Shown here piece after piece: positions 1 through 7,426 of a DNA stretch of 17,649 nt. The notes under the pieces are model-generated. The model saw only the letters and a program-made list of their open reading frames with translations, searched no databases and had not been told where the DNA came from. The stretch covers positions 392 to 18,040 of the forward strand of contig DCGT01000008.1 in NCBI GenBank assembly GCA_002315315.1, read 5' to 3'. A program made the translations under genes and the position numbers. This DNA is from Faecalibacterium sp. UBA1771. Lineage in GTDB: Bacteria > Bacillota > Clostridia > Oscillospirales > Ruminococcaceae. The first letter of the stretch is position 1; the number at the start of each line of letters is the position of its first letter.

Positions 1-282
1 GCCCGATTCGCCGACGATGCCGACGGTAGCGCGCTTGGGAACGTCAAAGGTAACACCGTCAACCGCCTTAACGGTACCGACATCGGTAAAAAAGTAGGTG
101 CATACGTTGTCAAATTCGACAATGTTGTTCTCATCGCGCATTATAGTGGTATAGCCGGACGGATCTGCCGAGTTATTTGCGCGCTGTTTTTCAAGCTTGC
201 GGGTCAATCTGCGGTTGAATTTGGAAATTTTTGCGGATTCACCAAGCGAGATATACGAGGCATTTTTACGTTTTTTTGCCAT
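1..282 (-). CDS. Peptide ABC transporter ATP-binding protein, OppD/DppD-like (partial)
   Basis: Only the first 94 codons are in the window; the gene continues past the left edge. The start is ATG at 282, preceded on the minus strand by a good ribosome binding site (GGGAGG). The readable part ends with NIVEFDNV, then TYFFTDVGTVKAVDGV, then GIVGESG, which is the beginning of a Walker A P-loop in OppD/DppD ATPases. About 50 basic residues precede the usual start of this family, so the N-terminus is extended. The gene lies 18 bp behind the OppC-like permease and is the last visible gene of the operon. It should hydrolyse ATP on the cytoplasmic face to drive peptide import. OppD and OppF cannot be told apart from this fragment. 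Confidence 0.88.
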   Translation of the reverse strand, partial: MAKKRKNASYISLGESAKISKFNRRLTRKLEKQRANNSADPSGYTTIMRDENNIVEFDNVCTYFFTDVGTVKAVDGVTFDVPKRATVGIVGESG

Positions 283-300
283 TGTTTCGTCCTCCCTCTC

Positions 301-2382
301 TTACTGCTTCGATCTCGGGTCAAAGGCGTCGCGCAGACCGTCGCCGACAAAGTTGAAGGCGATAACGGTCAGGCAGATAAGTGCGCCGATGGGAACCCAG
401 ATGTAGGCATAGCGAATCATATCCTCACTCGAGCCGGTAACGGAGTTAATCATATTGCCCCATGTGGCAAGCGGATGCTTAACGCCGAGTCCGAGGAACG
501 AAAGTGTGGATTCGGTAATGATAACCGAGCCGAGTCCCATAGTGGCGGAAACTATCAGCTGCGGCATAACATTGGGGATAAGATGACGGAAAATTCTCTT
601 GGCGGCGCGCATACCGGTAGCTTCCTCGGCAACCATAAATTCCTGCTCACGCAATGAGAGAATCTGACCTCTGACCAGACGGGCAACGCTCGCCCAGCCG
701 AGAATACCGAGAATTGCCATCAAATAGACAAGTCGGACGTAAGCACTGATTTTGAGCTGTTCAAACAAAGCACCGGTGATGATGAGAATCGGCATCGACG
801 GTATACAGTAGAATATATCGACAAGTCTCATTATAAGCGTGTCGACCCATCCGCCGAAGAATCCGGCAAGACCGCCGAGAATAATGCCGAGGAACATTTC
901 AATCATTACAACGACGAAGCCGACCATCAGCGAAATTCGTCCGCCGTACATTGCACGGGCAAGTATATCCATACCGTCGCCGTCGGTACCGAACCAATGC
1001 TCGGCTGTCGGCTCGGCGTGAATGTCGATAAGGTATGTCGTCTGCTCGCAGTTTACAACATACTGCGCGGCATGGCGAACAATTTTAAGCTCGGAATCGG
1101 CATAGACAAGTTCGCCGTTTTCATCATAGATAGGAGCGGCGTTTTCGTCCATAGCGGGAATGGCAAAGACGATGGTTTCGGTCTGAGAGCTTGTCTCCTC
1201 CATCTTCTCAATGGTGTCCTCAATGGCATCTTTGAGGTCAATCGCCATTGTGTCCTCGCCCGAGAAGCGGCGAATGGCATAGTCGGACAGCGCGGCAAAT
1301 TCATCACCGTCATTGTCATAAATGATGATGTCGTCGCCGTCACTTTTAATAGTATAGCTCTCGCCGTCACTCTCAAAGCTTCCCTCTCCGTAGAGAGCGA
1401 GAAGTGCATTGCCCTTAAACTCGTCGTTGATGCTCAGCTTGTTGTTATAGAGATTGAAAACAAGTGTGGAAGCGACGACGGCAACCGATTCTCCGCCCTG
1501 CTCTACAATCTCGGCGGAATTATCGGAGCGGCGAACGGCAAAGCTTCTGTCGCCGTAATCAAAGACAGCTCTTCCGTTTTTGACGGCGGAAGCTGCAGTG
1601 GCGGCAAAATCCTCATCGAGCGTTTCATCGGTAACGCTTATTCCGCCCGAGGTGCGCAGTACGAGATAAGCCATTTTGCCGGTTGTCGGCTCGACCTTGT
1701 AGGAAAATCCCTCGTACTCGAACTCTCCGCCCTTGTTGGCGGCGATATCAATGACAAGCTGCTGGAAATCGGCGGGCATTGCTTCTCCGCCCTCCCATGT
1801 AAAGCTCTTGCCCATTCCGGTATATTTTGCAATAGTTGCGGAATCGGAATATGTTGCAACTACTGCGGAGGATGCAGCGGAAACGGAATAGACCTTATCT
1901 CCGACTCTTGAAATGGTGTACGCTACGTTATCGTCGCCGACAACGTGGATTGAGCTTTCGCCCTTTTCCTCCATTTCATCAATATATGAGTTGATGCGGT
2001 TGGCGACCGAATAATGAAGCTCGACATCTTTATCAAGCTGATACTTGGAATACTCCGTTCGCTTGCTCGCACTGGCGTAATCTATCATCAGCTTATCGTA
2101 TTTGTAGAATATTTCGGTCTGCGAATACGGATAGACAAGCGGACAAAGAAACGCGAAGGTGAACATTATGATGAGAACCGCCAAGCCGACAAGTGCAAGC
2201 TTGTTGCGGAAGAATCTCTTGGAAACAAGACGACCGGGAGAGAGCACCTTGACACGCTGTGTATCGTCGAGCGCCATTACCTTTTCTTCGCCATCGGAAA
2301 CCTCGTTCAGCAGACGATCACGCTCTTTTTCCTCTCGAGCCTTGAGCGCCTCATTAAAGCTATCGCTTTTTCTGTTACTCAT
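301..2382 (-). CDS. Peptide ABC transporter permease, OppC/DppC-like, with giant extracytoplasmic insertion
   Basis: This 693-residue protein is an inner-membrane permease of a peptide/nickel-type ABC importer; OppC/DppC proteins usually have about 300 residues. Residues 1-60 are cytoplasmic and charged, and a first membrane helix lies near 61-84. The core family region resumes at 461 with HWFGTDGDGMDILARAMYGG (OppC usually has FGTDxxGRD) and continues through several helices. The EAA loop that contacts the ATPase is at about 581-610 (EEATGMRAAKRIF). Between 90 and about 455 sits a hydrophilic, acidic insertion that should face outside, with at least three degenerate repeats (near 205-230, 258-283 and 321-345). 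It is preceded by an AAGGGGA ribosome binding site, 18 bp after oppB. The permease call is firm; the function of the insertion is unknown. Confidence 0.92.
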   Translation of the reverse strand: MSNRKSDSFNEALKAREEKERDRLLNEVSDGEEKVMALDDTQRVKVLSPGRLVSKRFFRNKLALVGLAVLIIMFTFAFLCPLVYPYSQTEIFYKYDKLMIDYASASKRTEYSKYQLDKDVELHYSVANRINSYIDEMEEKGESSIHVVGDDNVAYTISRVGDKVYSVSAASSAVVATYSDSATIAKYTGMGKSFTWEGGEAMPADFQQLVIDIAANKGGEFEYEGFSYKVEPTTGKMAYLVLRTSGGISVTDETLDEDFAATAASAVKNGRAVFDYGDRSFAVRRSDNSAEIVEQGGESVAVVASTLVFNLYNNKLSINDEFKGNALLALYGEGSFESDGESYTIKSDGDDIIIYDNDGDEFAALSDYAIRRFSGEDTMAIDLKDAIEDTIEKMEETSSQTETIVFAIPAMDENAAPIYDENGELVYADSELKIVRHAAQYVVNCEQTTYLIDIHAEPTAEHWFGTDGDGMDILARAMYGGRISLMVGFVVVMIEMFLGIILGGLAGFFGGWVDTLIMRLVDIFYCIPSMPILIITGALFEQLKISAYVRLVYLMAILGILGWASVARLVRGQILSLREQEFMVAEEATGMRAAKRIFRHLIPNVMPQLIVSATMGLGSVIITESTLSFLGLGVKHPLATWGNMINSVTGSSEDMIRYAYIWVPIGALICLTVIAFNFVGDGLRDAFDPRSKQ

Positions 2383-2400
2383 AGCACAATTCCCCTTTCG

Positions 2401-3390
2401 TCAATGTACACGGACGCGGGGATCGACTACGGCGTAAAGAACATCCGAAATCAAGTTGCCCAGCAGTGTGAGTATAGAAATAAATGACAGATAGAACATG
2501 GTAAACGGAATATCACCGTTGACCATGGAATGATATGAGCAGAAGCCTACGCCTCTTATGGCAAATATCGTTTCGGTTATAAGAGCGCCGGAAAACAGTC
2601 CCGGCAGTGAGCCGCCGAGAATGGTTACAAGCGGTACCATTGTGTTGCGGAAGGCGTGACGGTTGATGACAACGCGCTCGCTCAGACCCTTTGCGCGGGC
2701 GGTACGGATATAGTCTGCCGACAAAACCTCGAGCATATTTGTTCGGGTATAACGCATAAGCGAGCCTATAGATACGGTGACAAGCGTCAAAATCGGCAGC
2801 ACAAGATGGTCGCAGCGGTCAAGGAACTGACCGAAGGATGACAGAGTATGATAATCTCTGCCCTGCATTCCCATTATGTCAAACCATTGCAGCTTTACAC
2901 CGAAAAAAAGCTTGTACAGCGTCGCGGTAAAGAAGGTCGGCATGGATATACCGATAAGTCCGAATACCGTAACGGCATAGTCGGTCATAGTATACTGACG
3001 TCTCGCGGCAAGAACTCCGAGAGGAATGGCAATGAGAATCTCGAAGATGAACGAGACTGCGCCCATAGCAAAGCTGATGCCGATGGTATCGCCGAGCTTT
3101 TCGGTGACAGGTACTGTCCAGTACCAGCTTTCGCCGAACTCGCCCTTAAGTGCGGAGCCGAGCCAATGCATATAGCCGCCGAGGATACCGCGGTCAAAGC
3201 CGTATGAAGCATTCAGCTCCGCAATCCATTCCGACGCCGATTTGAGGCTACCCGGCTTGGTTGCCAGCTCACGAGCCATCTGCTCGACGTAAGAAGTCGG
3301 CAGAGAGTACATAAGCGCGTAGATGATTAACATAACAAAGAAGAAAATCAGGATGCAGAGTAAAATTCGTTTTAAAAGAAATTCACCCAT
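2401..3390 (-). CDS. Peptide ABC transporter permease, OppB/DppB-like
   Basis: This 329-residue membrane protein has the normal size and layout of OppB/DppB. It has an N-terminal helix (about 7-29), a periplasmic-side loop with GEFGESWYWTVPV (about 83-95), then membrane helices. The EAA loop at about 226-255 (DYIRTARAKGLSERVV followed by HAFRNTMVPLV) docks on the ATPase subunit. The C-terminus ends in YAVVDPRVRVH, matching the family's usual DPRVR ending. It pairs with the OppC-like permease to form the translocation pore. A weak ribosome binding site (GGTGG) precedes the ATG. The gene follows the binding-protein gene after a 396-bp hairpin-rich spacer, which may lower its expression relative to that gene. 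Confidence 0.94.
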   Translation of the reverse strand: MGEFLLKRILLCILIFFFVMLIIYALMYSLPTSYVEQMARELATKPGSLKSASEWIAELNASYGFDRGILGGYMHWLGSALKGEFGESWYWTVPVTEKLGDTIGISFAMGAVSFIFEILIAIPLGVLAARRQYTMTDYAVTVFGLIGISMPTFFTATLYKLFFGVKLQWFDIMGMQGRDYHTLSSFGQFLDRCDHLVLPILTLVTVSIGSLMRYTRTNMLEVLSADYIRTARAKGLSERVVINRHAFRNTMVPLVTILGGSLPGLFSGALITETIFAIRGVGFCSYHSMVNGDIPFTMFYLSFISILTLLGNLISDVLYAVVDPRVRVH

Positions 3391-3433
3391 TGAAAAGAAC
3401 CACCACCTATCAAATTATTAGTATTGACCTCAA

Positions 3434-3462
3434 TTGACCGCACATCCTGTTAAAATGATAAT
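3434..3462 (+). promoter_or_regulatory. Antisense sigma-A promoter-like sequence in the opp spacer
   Basis: TTGACC (3434-3439) and GATAAT (3457-3462) are separated by exactly 17 bases. Each box differs from consensus at one position. Transcription would start near 3469 and run toward the binding-protein gene, opposite to the operon. No open reading frame follows closely, so the product would be an antisense or small RNA containing the hairpins of the spacer. Chance occurrence in an AT-rich spacer is possible. Confidence 0.4.
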
Positions 3463-3570
3463 GTCTTAAACAGAATATACGCCAAAGCGCCCTATGTACC
3501 GATATCTGCGGCAGATGCGGCAAACCCCGGTGCATAAGGAAACAAACGGCAAAAAGCATTGATACACACA

Positions 3571-3624
3571 GACACGCCGTACTCAAAAAACGCGAGTCTC
3601 CGCAATTTTTTGAGCCTGCGTGTC
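3571..3624. repeat. Nested inverted repeat in opp spacer
   Basis: GACACGC (3571-3577) pairs with GCGTGTC (3618-3624), and inside it CTCAAAAAA (3582-3590) pairs with TTTTTTGAG (3606-3614). The two stems are separated by short unpaired stretches of 4 and 3 bases. All 16 pairs are perfect. It is the hairpin nearest the permease genes and could act in either transcript direction. Confidence 0.7.
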
Positions 3625-3656
3625 ATATCACAGCTACATTGCCCGAGGTCAAAAAT

Positions 3657-3716
3657 CCATCCGGATTGACACGCCCCCGAACGCATTGAAGCTCGGGACC
3701 AGGTCAAACCGGATGG
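3657..3716 (-). terminator. Terminator-like nested hairpin downstream of the binding-protein gene
   Basis: On the + strand CCATCCGG (3657-3664) pairs with CCGGATGG (3709-3716), and TTGAC (3666-3670) pairs with GTCAA (3703-3707). An inner CCCGA/TCGGG stem is possible. In the minus-strand transcript the hairpin is followed at once by ATTTTTG, the layout of an intrinsic terminator. Since the permease genes lie beyond it, read-through must be partial if the operon is co-transcribed. The long loop makes it weaker than a classical terminator. Confidence 0.5.
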
Positions 3717-3745
3717 TCTGCGGACATCTTTCGATGTCCGCAGAC
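3716..3745 (-). repeat. 13-bp hairpin with GAAA tetraloop
   Basis: GTCTGCGGACATC (3716-3728) and GATGTCCGCAGAC (3733-3745) are perfect inverted repeats around a 4-base loop. On the minus strand the loop reads GAAA, a very stable GNRA tetraloop. It lies about 40 bp after the stop of the binding-lipoprotein gene, so it is well placed to block 3' exonucleases and stabilise that mRNA. That role is inferred. Confidence 0.75.
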
Positions 3746-3746
3746 G

Positions 3747-3770
3747 AACGGATATATTTCCATATCCGTT
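3747..3770 (-). repeat. 9-bp hairpin directly after the binding-protein gene
   Basis: AACGGATAT (3747-3755) and ATATCCGTT (3762-3770) form a perfect 9-bp stem with a 6-base loop. It starts 17 bp after the stop codon of the lipoprotein gene and abuts the GAAA-loop hairpin. No T-run follows, so it is not a terminator on its own. Confidence 0.65.
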
Positions 3771-3786
3771 ATTCTAAGGTAAAACC

Positions 3787-6066
3787 TCAGTTCATCTCGA
3801 TGTTTTCAATCTCGGAGAACCACGGATAGTTAGTGGTGATGTCCGGGGTCATGGTGTCCATATTGACACGCTCGGTCGAGAAGATGAAAGCGTTCTGACG
3901 CTGATAGGTCGGGAGCTCAACGCCCCAATCAAGAACGATGTCATAGCAGAGCTTATAAGTAGACTTACGGAAGCTCTGGTCAGAGCTCTGGCGTGCAACC
4001 ATAATCAGCTCGTCAAGCTCTTCGTCCTGGATACCATAGTGGTTGGACTCGGTGGAGCCGGGCAGACCTACGATGTTGGAGCTGTGGTAATTCTGACGCA
4101 TATCCGGGTCATAGCTGTTGCCCCAAGCGGCAGTCCACATCTCGCACTGACCGGACTCAAGAGCGGTCCACAGGTCGGCAGAGTTGGCAAGGTCATTGAT
4201 TTCGAGGGTTATGCCGATGGTGGCAAGAGCTTCCTTAGCGCTGGTAAGAATACCGAAAGCGGGGTGGTCGCCGATACCGTCGCCCGGAATCATGACTTCA
4301 TAGGTCAGATCGGCTCCGGTCGGGGCAGCGGTGAATTTGCCGGAAGCATCGTCCCAAGTATAGCCGGCAGCCTTGAAGAAACCGATAGCGGCCTCGATGG
4401 CAGCGTCGGACTTTTCTTCTTCTGTCATAGAATCGGTATAGATGGGATTTCCGTCTATATCATTGGAGTAGGCAATTTCATAACCGTCATCGGAGGGTCT
4501 CGGAGCAGCCCAAGAAGTATTGGTTACCGGATACTGGATAACGGTAGCGCGCTCGCCGTAATAAGAATTGACGGCGGTAGCACGATAGTTAGCAAAGATG
4601 GTCTGGAAGCCCTTGCGGAGGTTTCTGGACGCCTCAGAGCCGATTTCGCCGCCGACATTGACTGTGGTAGCGCAGATTCCGAGGTAGCCGTAGCCGTTGT
4701 TATCAACGGTCTGGGTGGTAACAATGTCACCGGTGAGCTCGCCGTTGCTGTTGTATTCCTTGATGCTTTCAACGCAGCTCTGGTTGAAGGACGGGTTGGC
4801 AATGTCGAGCTGTCCGCTGGTTACACCGGCGAGGAAGTCGGCATCGGCACCTTCCTGCAGAAGGAGGTACTTGGTCTTCGGGGTACCGAGGTAGTAATTC
4901 TCGTTGGCATGATAGGTGATAACACCGTTTTCATACTTATCGAAAACATACGGACCGGCGCCGAGAGGCTGGGTGGTCTTGGACTTGACACCGCTCAGAT
5001 CGCCCTTGGTAAAGCCGAAGCTGTTGTTGTCATAGTCATAGAGATCGGCATCTCCATAGTAATGCATAGGAGCAATACCCAGGGAGAGCTGGAGGATAGC
5101 GGTAGCATCGATCTCGGTCATGTGAACTCTCATGCTGTAATCGCCGGTGCGAATGATACCGGCAATGTTGGAAGCGGATTCGCCAAAGGTAACAATGGTG
5201 TTGTAATCGGCAAAGCCGTCAAACAGACCGAACAGGTCGGAGCCTGCAGACTCGGTATCGCTCAGAGACTGAAGATCCCAGCCATAGCTCTCGCACATTG
5301 TCCAGAACAGGTCTGCCTCGGTGGAGCCGGCGGGAACAGAGAAGCCCCAGTTGGCGGCCCAAGCTTCGACAGGGTCGGTATCGGCATTGTAGCCGTTATC
5401 TACACAATAATCTCTGATTTCGGTAACGAAAGCAACACCAGCGGCCTCGAGGTTAGCCCAGAAGGTGGTCTGCTGTTCCTCTGTCCAAACAGAGAAATCG
5501 GTGTTGTCCTTGCCGGCGGCGATTATCAGCTTGTACAGATAATCCATACCGTCCATATACTCCTTAACGCCCTCGATAGGAGTGCTGTTTAAGGTAGAGG
5601 AGCCGTCATAAGACGGGTCGCAATAGACATACATAGTGAAGATAAGGTCATCAATGGTTACGGGCTCACCGTCGCTGAAGACGAGGTCTTCACGCATGGT
5701 GATATCGTAATCAACGGTTCCGTCTTCGTTCTCGGTTACGACAAAGTCGCACGGTCCGTAATAGGTATAGTCGGTGCCGTTGTATTCACGGGTTTCACCG
5801 TCGATACCATTAAGAACGAGGGCGCCGGCACGGTCCATGGTCAGGGTGCCGAGCTGTGTGAAGCTGGCGGCTTCCTGGTCATAAGCCGTCTTAGAGAAGA
5901 ACGGGCTGAACTTCTCCGAGAAATAGCTGTATCCGACTACGAGAGTATCGGACACGGTCTCTTCGACAGGCTCGGTGGTCTCTTCGACCTTTTTACCGCA
6001 GGCTGCCAAAGAGAAAGTCATGGCAACTGCGAGCACGAGGGCAAGCAGTTTCGCAAGCTTTTTCAT
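3787..6066 (-). CDS. Peptide ABC transporter substrate-binding lipoprotein (SBP_bac_5 family)
   Basis: This 759-residue protein begins with a lipoprotein signal peptide: MKKLAK, a hydrophobic core, then SLAAC with the lipidated cysteine at residue 23. The ATG at 6066 is chosen because AAGGAG stands just upstream and the signal peptide starts there; the frame stays open for 37 codons further without a plausible start. Family 5 solute-binding features are seen at about 118-145 (DYDITMREDLVFSDGEPVT) and 367-394 (PLGAGPYVFDKYENG, then NENYYLG). It should capture peptides or similar solutes outside the membrane and pass them to the OppB/OppC-like permeases encoded next. Relatives usually have 500-600 residues; the extra length is mainly a stretch around 170-300 rich in Asp, Glu, Trp and Tyr. 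The substrate cannot be read from sequence. Confidence 0.93.
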   Translation of the reverse strand: MKKLAKLLALVLAVAMTFSLAACGKKVEETTEPVEETVSDTLVVGYSYFSEKFSPFFSKTAYDQEAASFTQLGTLTMDRAGALVLNGIDGETREYNGTDYTYYGPCDFVVTENEDGTVDYDITMREDLVFSDGEPVTIDDLIFTMYVYCDPSYDGSSTLNSTPIEGVKEYMDGMDYLYKLIIAAGKDNTDFSVWTEEQQTTFWANLEAAGVAFVTEIRDYCVDNGYNADTDPVEAWAANWGFSVPAGSTEADLFWTMCESYGWDLQSLSDTESAGSDLFGLFDGFADYNTIVTFGESASNIAGIIRTGDYSMRVHMTEIDATAILQLSLGIAPMHYYGDADLYDYDNNSFGFTKGDLSGVKSKTTQPLGAGPYVFDKYENGVITYHANENYYLGTPKTKYLLLQEGADADFLAGVTSGQLDIANPSFNQSCVESIKEYNSNGELTGDIVTTQTVDNNGYGYLGICATTVNVGGEIGSEASRNLRKGFQTIFANYRATAVNSYYGERATVIQYPVTNTSWAAPRPSDDGYEIAYSNDIDGNPIYTDSMTEEEKSDAAIEAAIGFFKAAGYTWDDASGKFTAAPTGADLTYEVMIPGDGIGDHPAFGILTSAKEALATIGITLEINDLANSADLWTALESGQCEMWTAAWGNSYDPDMRQNYHSSNIVGLPGSTESNHYGIQDEELDELIMVARQSSDQSFRKSTYKLCYDIVLDWGVELPTYQRQNAFIFSTERVNMDTMTPDITTNYPWFSEIENIEMN

Positions 6067-6081
6067 TGTTTGGTTTCTCCT

Positions 6082-6097
6082 TATAAAAATTTTTATA
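6082..6097. promoter_or_regulatory. 16-bp AT palindrome upstream of the binding-protein gene
   Basis: TATAAAAATTTTTATA is a perfect 16-bp palindrome ending next to the AAGGAG ribosome binding site of the lipoprotein gene. It could be an operator for a regulator, or a small hairpin in the mRNA leader. AT-only palindromes arise easily by chance, so the call is tentative. Confidence 0.35.
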
Positions 6098-6200
6098 TTA
6101 ACTTCACATCTTGCGATGCGGGCTAACAACGAATTATCCGCGCAAGTCGATCCCTTGACGAATCGCGCACAAGCCATTTACCGTAAAGAATTATTCGCGA

Positions 6201-6206
6201 ATTATA
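6201..6206 (-). promoter_or_regulatory. Candidate -10 box for the opp operon
   Basis: On the minus strand TATAAT occupies 6206-6201, about 135 bp upstream of the lipoprotein start codon. No good -35 box is found at 16-18 bp; the nearest candidate, TTGTCT (6226-6221), is spaced only 14. The -10 box partly overlaps the palindrome ATTCGCGAAT (6193-6202), which could be an operator. The leader of about 130 bases would be unusually long. Confidence 0.3.
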
Positions 6207-6234
6207 CTCTATTGCAGATTAGACAAAGCGACCG

Positions 6235-6861
6235 TTACTGTCTGCCGTTGCTTATCTTTTTCATATCGAATTTTTTGCGTCCGACATACGCCGAGAAAAA
6301 TACCCCGCACAAAGCCGCTTCACAAGCCGCGAACACTGCGTCGCCGCCCGAGAAACCGCTCGAACCGACAAAATAAGTGACCGCAAGAGCAATGAGAATC
6401 AATGCGGTGAGCACCGTTCCGACAATCGAAGCATTGCGTAGCCTGCCGGCAGGCTTGTCCGAATCGGAATGAATCAGCTTGCCGCGTCCCCTGCGAAGCA
6501 CGGTGACTGCGCCGACCGAAACGGTGTACAGCGGAATTGCCGCAAAAACGTGAGGAAGCACGGCATACATAAGGTGCGCTGCTCTTGACTGCGGTATCAG
6601 CGCGACGGCAAAGCAAAACCAGCCGAGCACAGACAGCACGACAAGCACACGGGCAAAACCGATTCCCGCTTCGACATCTGCAAGTCGGTAGTAATCGCCG
6701 ATATATTCCGCCGATGTTCGAACCCGACCCTTTTTGTCCAAGCGGTCGGACAGTCGGTAATCCTTTGTATATTTGCCTATTTTCAAAAGCTGCCCCCGCA
6801 CGGTCGCACGAAGCATTCTGTGCGCCGTGACGACGAAGTAAAACTCATTAATAATGAACAT
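6235..6861 (-). CDS. Predicted membrane protein, four helices, unknown function
   Basis: I do not recognise the family. The frame encodes a basic N-terminal cytoplasmic part (GKYTKDYRLSDRLDKKGRVR), then four hydrophobic segments: FARVLVVLSVLGWFCFAVALI, LMYAVLPHVFAAIPLYTVSV, ASIVGTVLTALILIALAVTYF, and AVFAACEAALCGVFFSAYVG. It ends with a short basic tail. The start is uncertain. ATG at 6861 is the first start after the palindromic repeat, but has no ribosome binding site. ATG at 6816 is also possible, and a TTG at 6786 follows a GGGGG stretch at good spacing. The gene lies upstream of the opp operon on the same strand, but the opp genes probably have their own promoter. Confidence 0.65.
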   Translation of the reverse strand: MFIINEFYFVVTAHRMLRATVRGQLLKIGKYTKDYRLSDRLDKKGRVRTSAEYIGDYYRLADVEAGIGFARVLVVLSVLGWFCFAVALIPQSRAAHLMYAVLPHVFAAIPLYTVSVGAVTVLRRGRGKLIHSDSDKPAGRLRNASIVGTVLTALILIALAVTYFVGSSGFSGGDAVFAACEAALCGVFFSAYVGRKKFDMKKISNGRQ

Positions 6862-6862
6862 T

Positions 6863-6906
6863 GTGCAGAGCTTGTTCTGCACACGAAAAAGGGTACCCTT
6901 TTTCGT
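6863..6906. repeat. Double palindrome (REP-like element)
   Basis: Two perfect inverted repeats abut each other. The first is GTGCAGA (6863-6869) pairing with TCTGCAC (6876-6882) around a 6-base loop. The second is a 24-bp perfect palindrome at 6883-6906 (ACGAAAAAGGGT followed by its reverse complement). The pair sits at the upstream edge of the membrane protein gene. The shape resembles short dispersed palindromic repeats or a miniature element rather than an ordinary terminator. Only one copy is present in this window, so the dispersed nature is inferred. Confidence 0.6.
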
Positions 6907-7354
6907 CAATTTCACACATATCAATATTTTATATTATGTGACGCTTCTTTTTCAATCTGTAATATATTCCAAAAAAATTGCCAAATCGACGGATATTTTG
7001 TCAAACAACACATAAATTTGACACCGTGACGGAATGTATATTTAGTTCATTTTAATAATAATGCACAAAATTGTGATTTTTAAGTTTATAACCTTGTATT
7101 TCAAATCGGAAATAATGTCCTTTTTAGGCAATAATCGGACATTTTACGGCAAATTGCTCTTGAAAGTCGGGTTAAATATTTATTCGTGCATAATCAAGGT
7201 TGGCAAATGCTACAAATATATTCAAAATAAAATGTTAATTTTAACGTTTTTCGTTCGCGCGAGGTGTATAACGACATTTTCAAAACGGAAAATTTCAAAT
7301 CGGGAGTTCGGACTCACTCTCACGCTCGGATGTGCGTATCATCGGGCTTAAAAC
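6907..7354. other. AT-rich intergenic region upstream of trkA
   Basis: This stretch of about 450 bp is strongly AT-rich and I see no credible gene in it; its open frames lack ribosome binding sites and recognisable protein features. Two modest hairpins can be drawn: TGTCAAA (6999-7005) with TTTGACA (7017-7023), and AATGTCC (7114-7120) with GGACATT (7137-7143). I do not recognise a c-di-AMP (ydaO-type) or other riboswitch pattern, although such elements often precede potassium transporter genes. Confidence 0.6.
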
Positions 7355-7383
7355 TTGCTTAACGTAAATAATAGGTATATAAT
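7355..7383 (+). promoter_or_regulatory. Sigma-A promoter of the trkA-trkH operon
   Basis: TTGCTT (7355-7360) and a perfect TATAAT (7378-7383) are separated by 17 bases. The expected start near 7390 gives a leader of about 37 bases before the trkA start codon, which follows GGAGG (7414-7418). Confidence 0.7.
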
Positions 7384-7426
7384 GCAGTCGTATATCCGCA
7401 TTCGGATATTTACGGAGGTTATTATA

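Larger units (their letters stand above)
3391..3786 (-). other. Intercistronic spacer with four hairpins
   Basis: No coding region is credible in these 396 bp. The spacer separates the binding-lipoprotein gene from the two permease genes of the same operon. Read on the minus strand it contains, in order, four inverted repeats: 3747-3770, 3716-3745, 3657-3716 and 3571-3624. In opp-type operons such spacers often let the binding protein be made in excess, by partial termination or protection of the 3' end of its mRNA. That role is inferred here. The spacer also holds a promoter-like sequence on the opposite strand (3434-3462). Confidence 0.75.

Noticed and set aside
997..1911. A 304-codon plus-strand frame opposite the OppC-like insertion
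   Set aside because: The minus-strand frame continues through into conserved OppC motifs on both sides, so the insertion is genuine coding sequence and the plus frame is a shadow.
4039..5592. A 517-codon open frame opposite the substrate-binding protein gene
   Set aside because: It mirrors the codon pattern of the true minus-strand gene, has no ribosome binding site and no recognisable domains.
7061..7351. A 96-codon frame in the AT-rich region upstream of trkA
   Set aside because: No ribosome binding site, biased AT-driven composition and no protein features; it also ends just before the trkA promoter.
6925..7426. A c-di-AMP riboswitch upstream of trkA
   Set aside because: Expected from the known biology of potassium genes, but the sequence shows no GC-rich conserved core of that riboswitch, only weak AT-rich hairpins.
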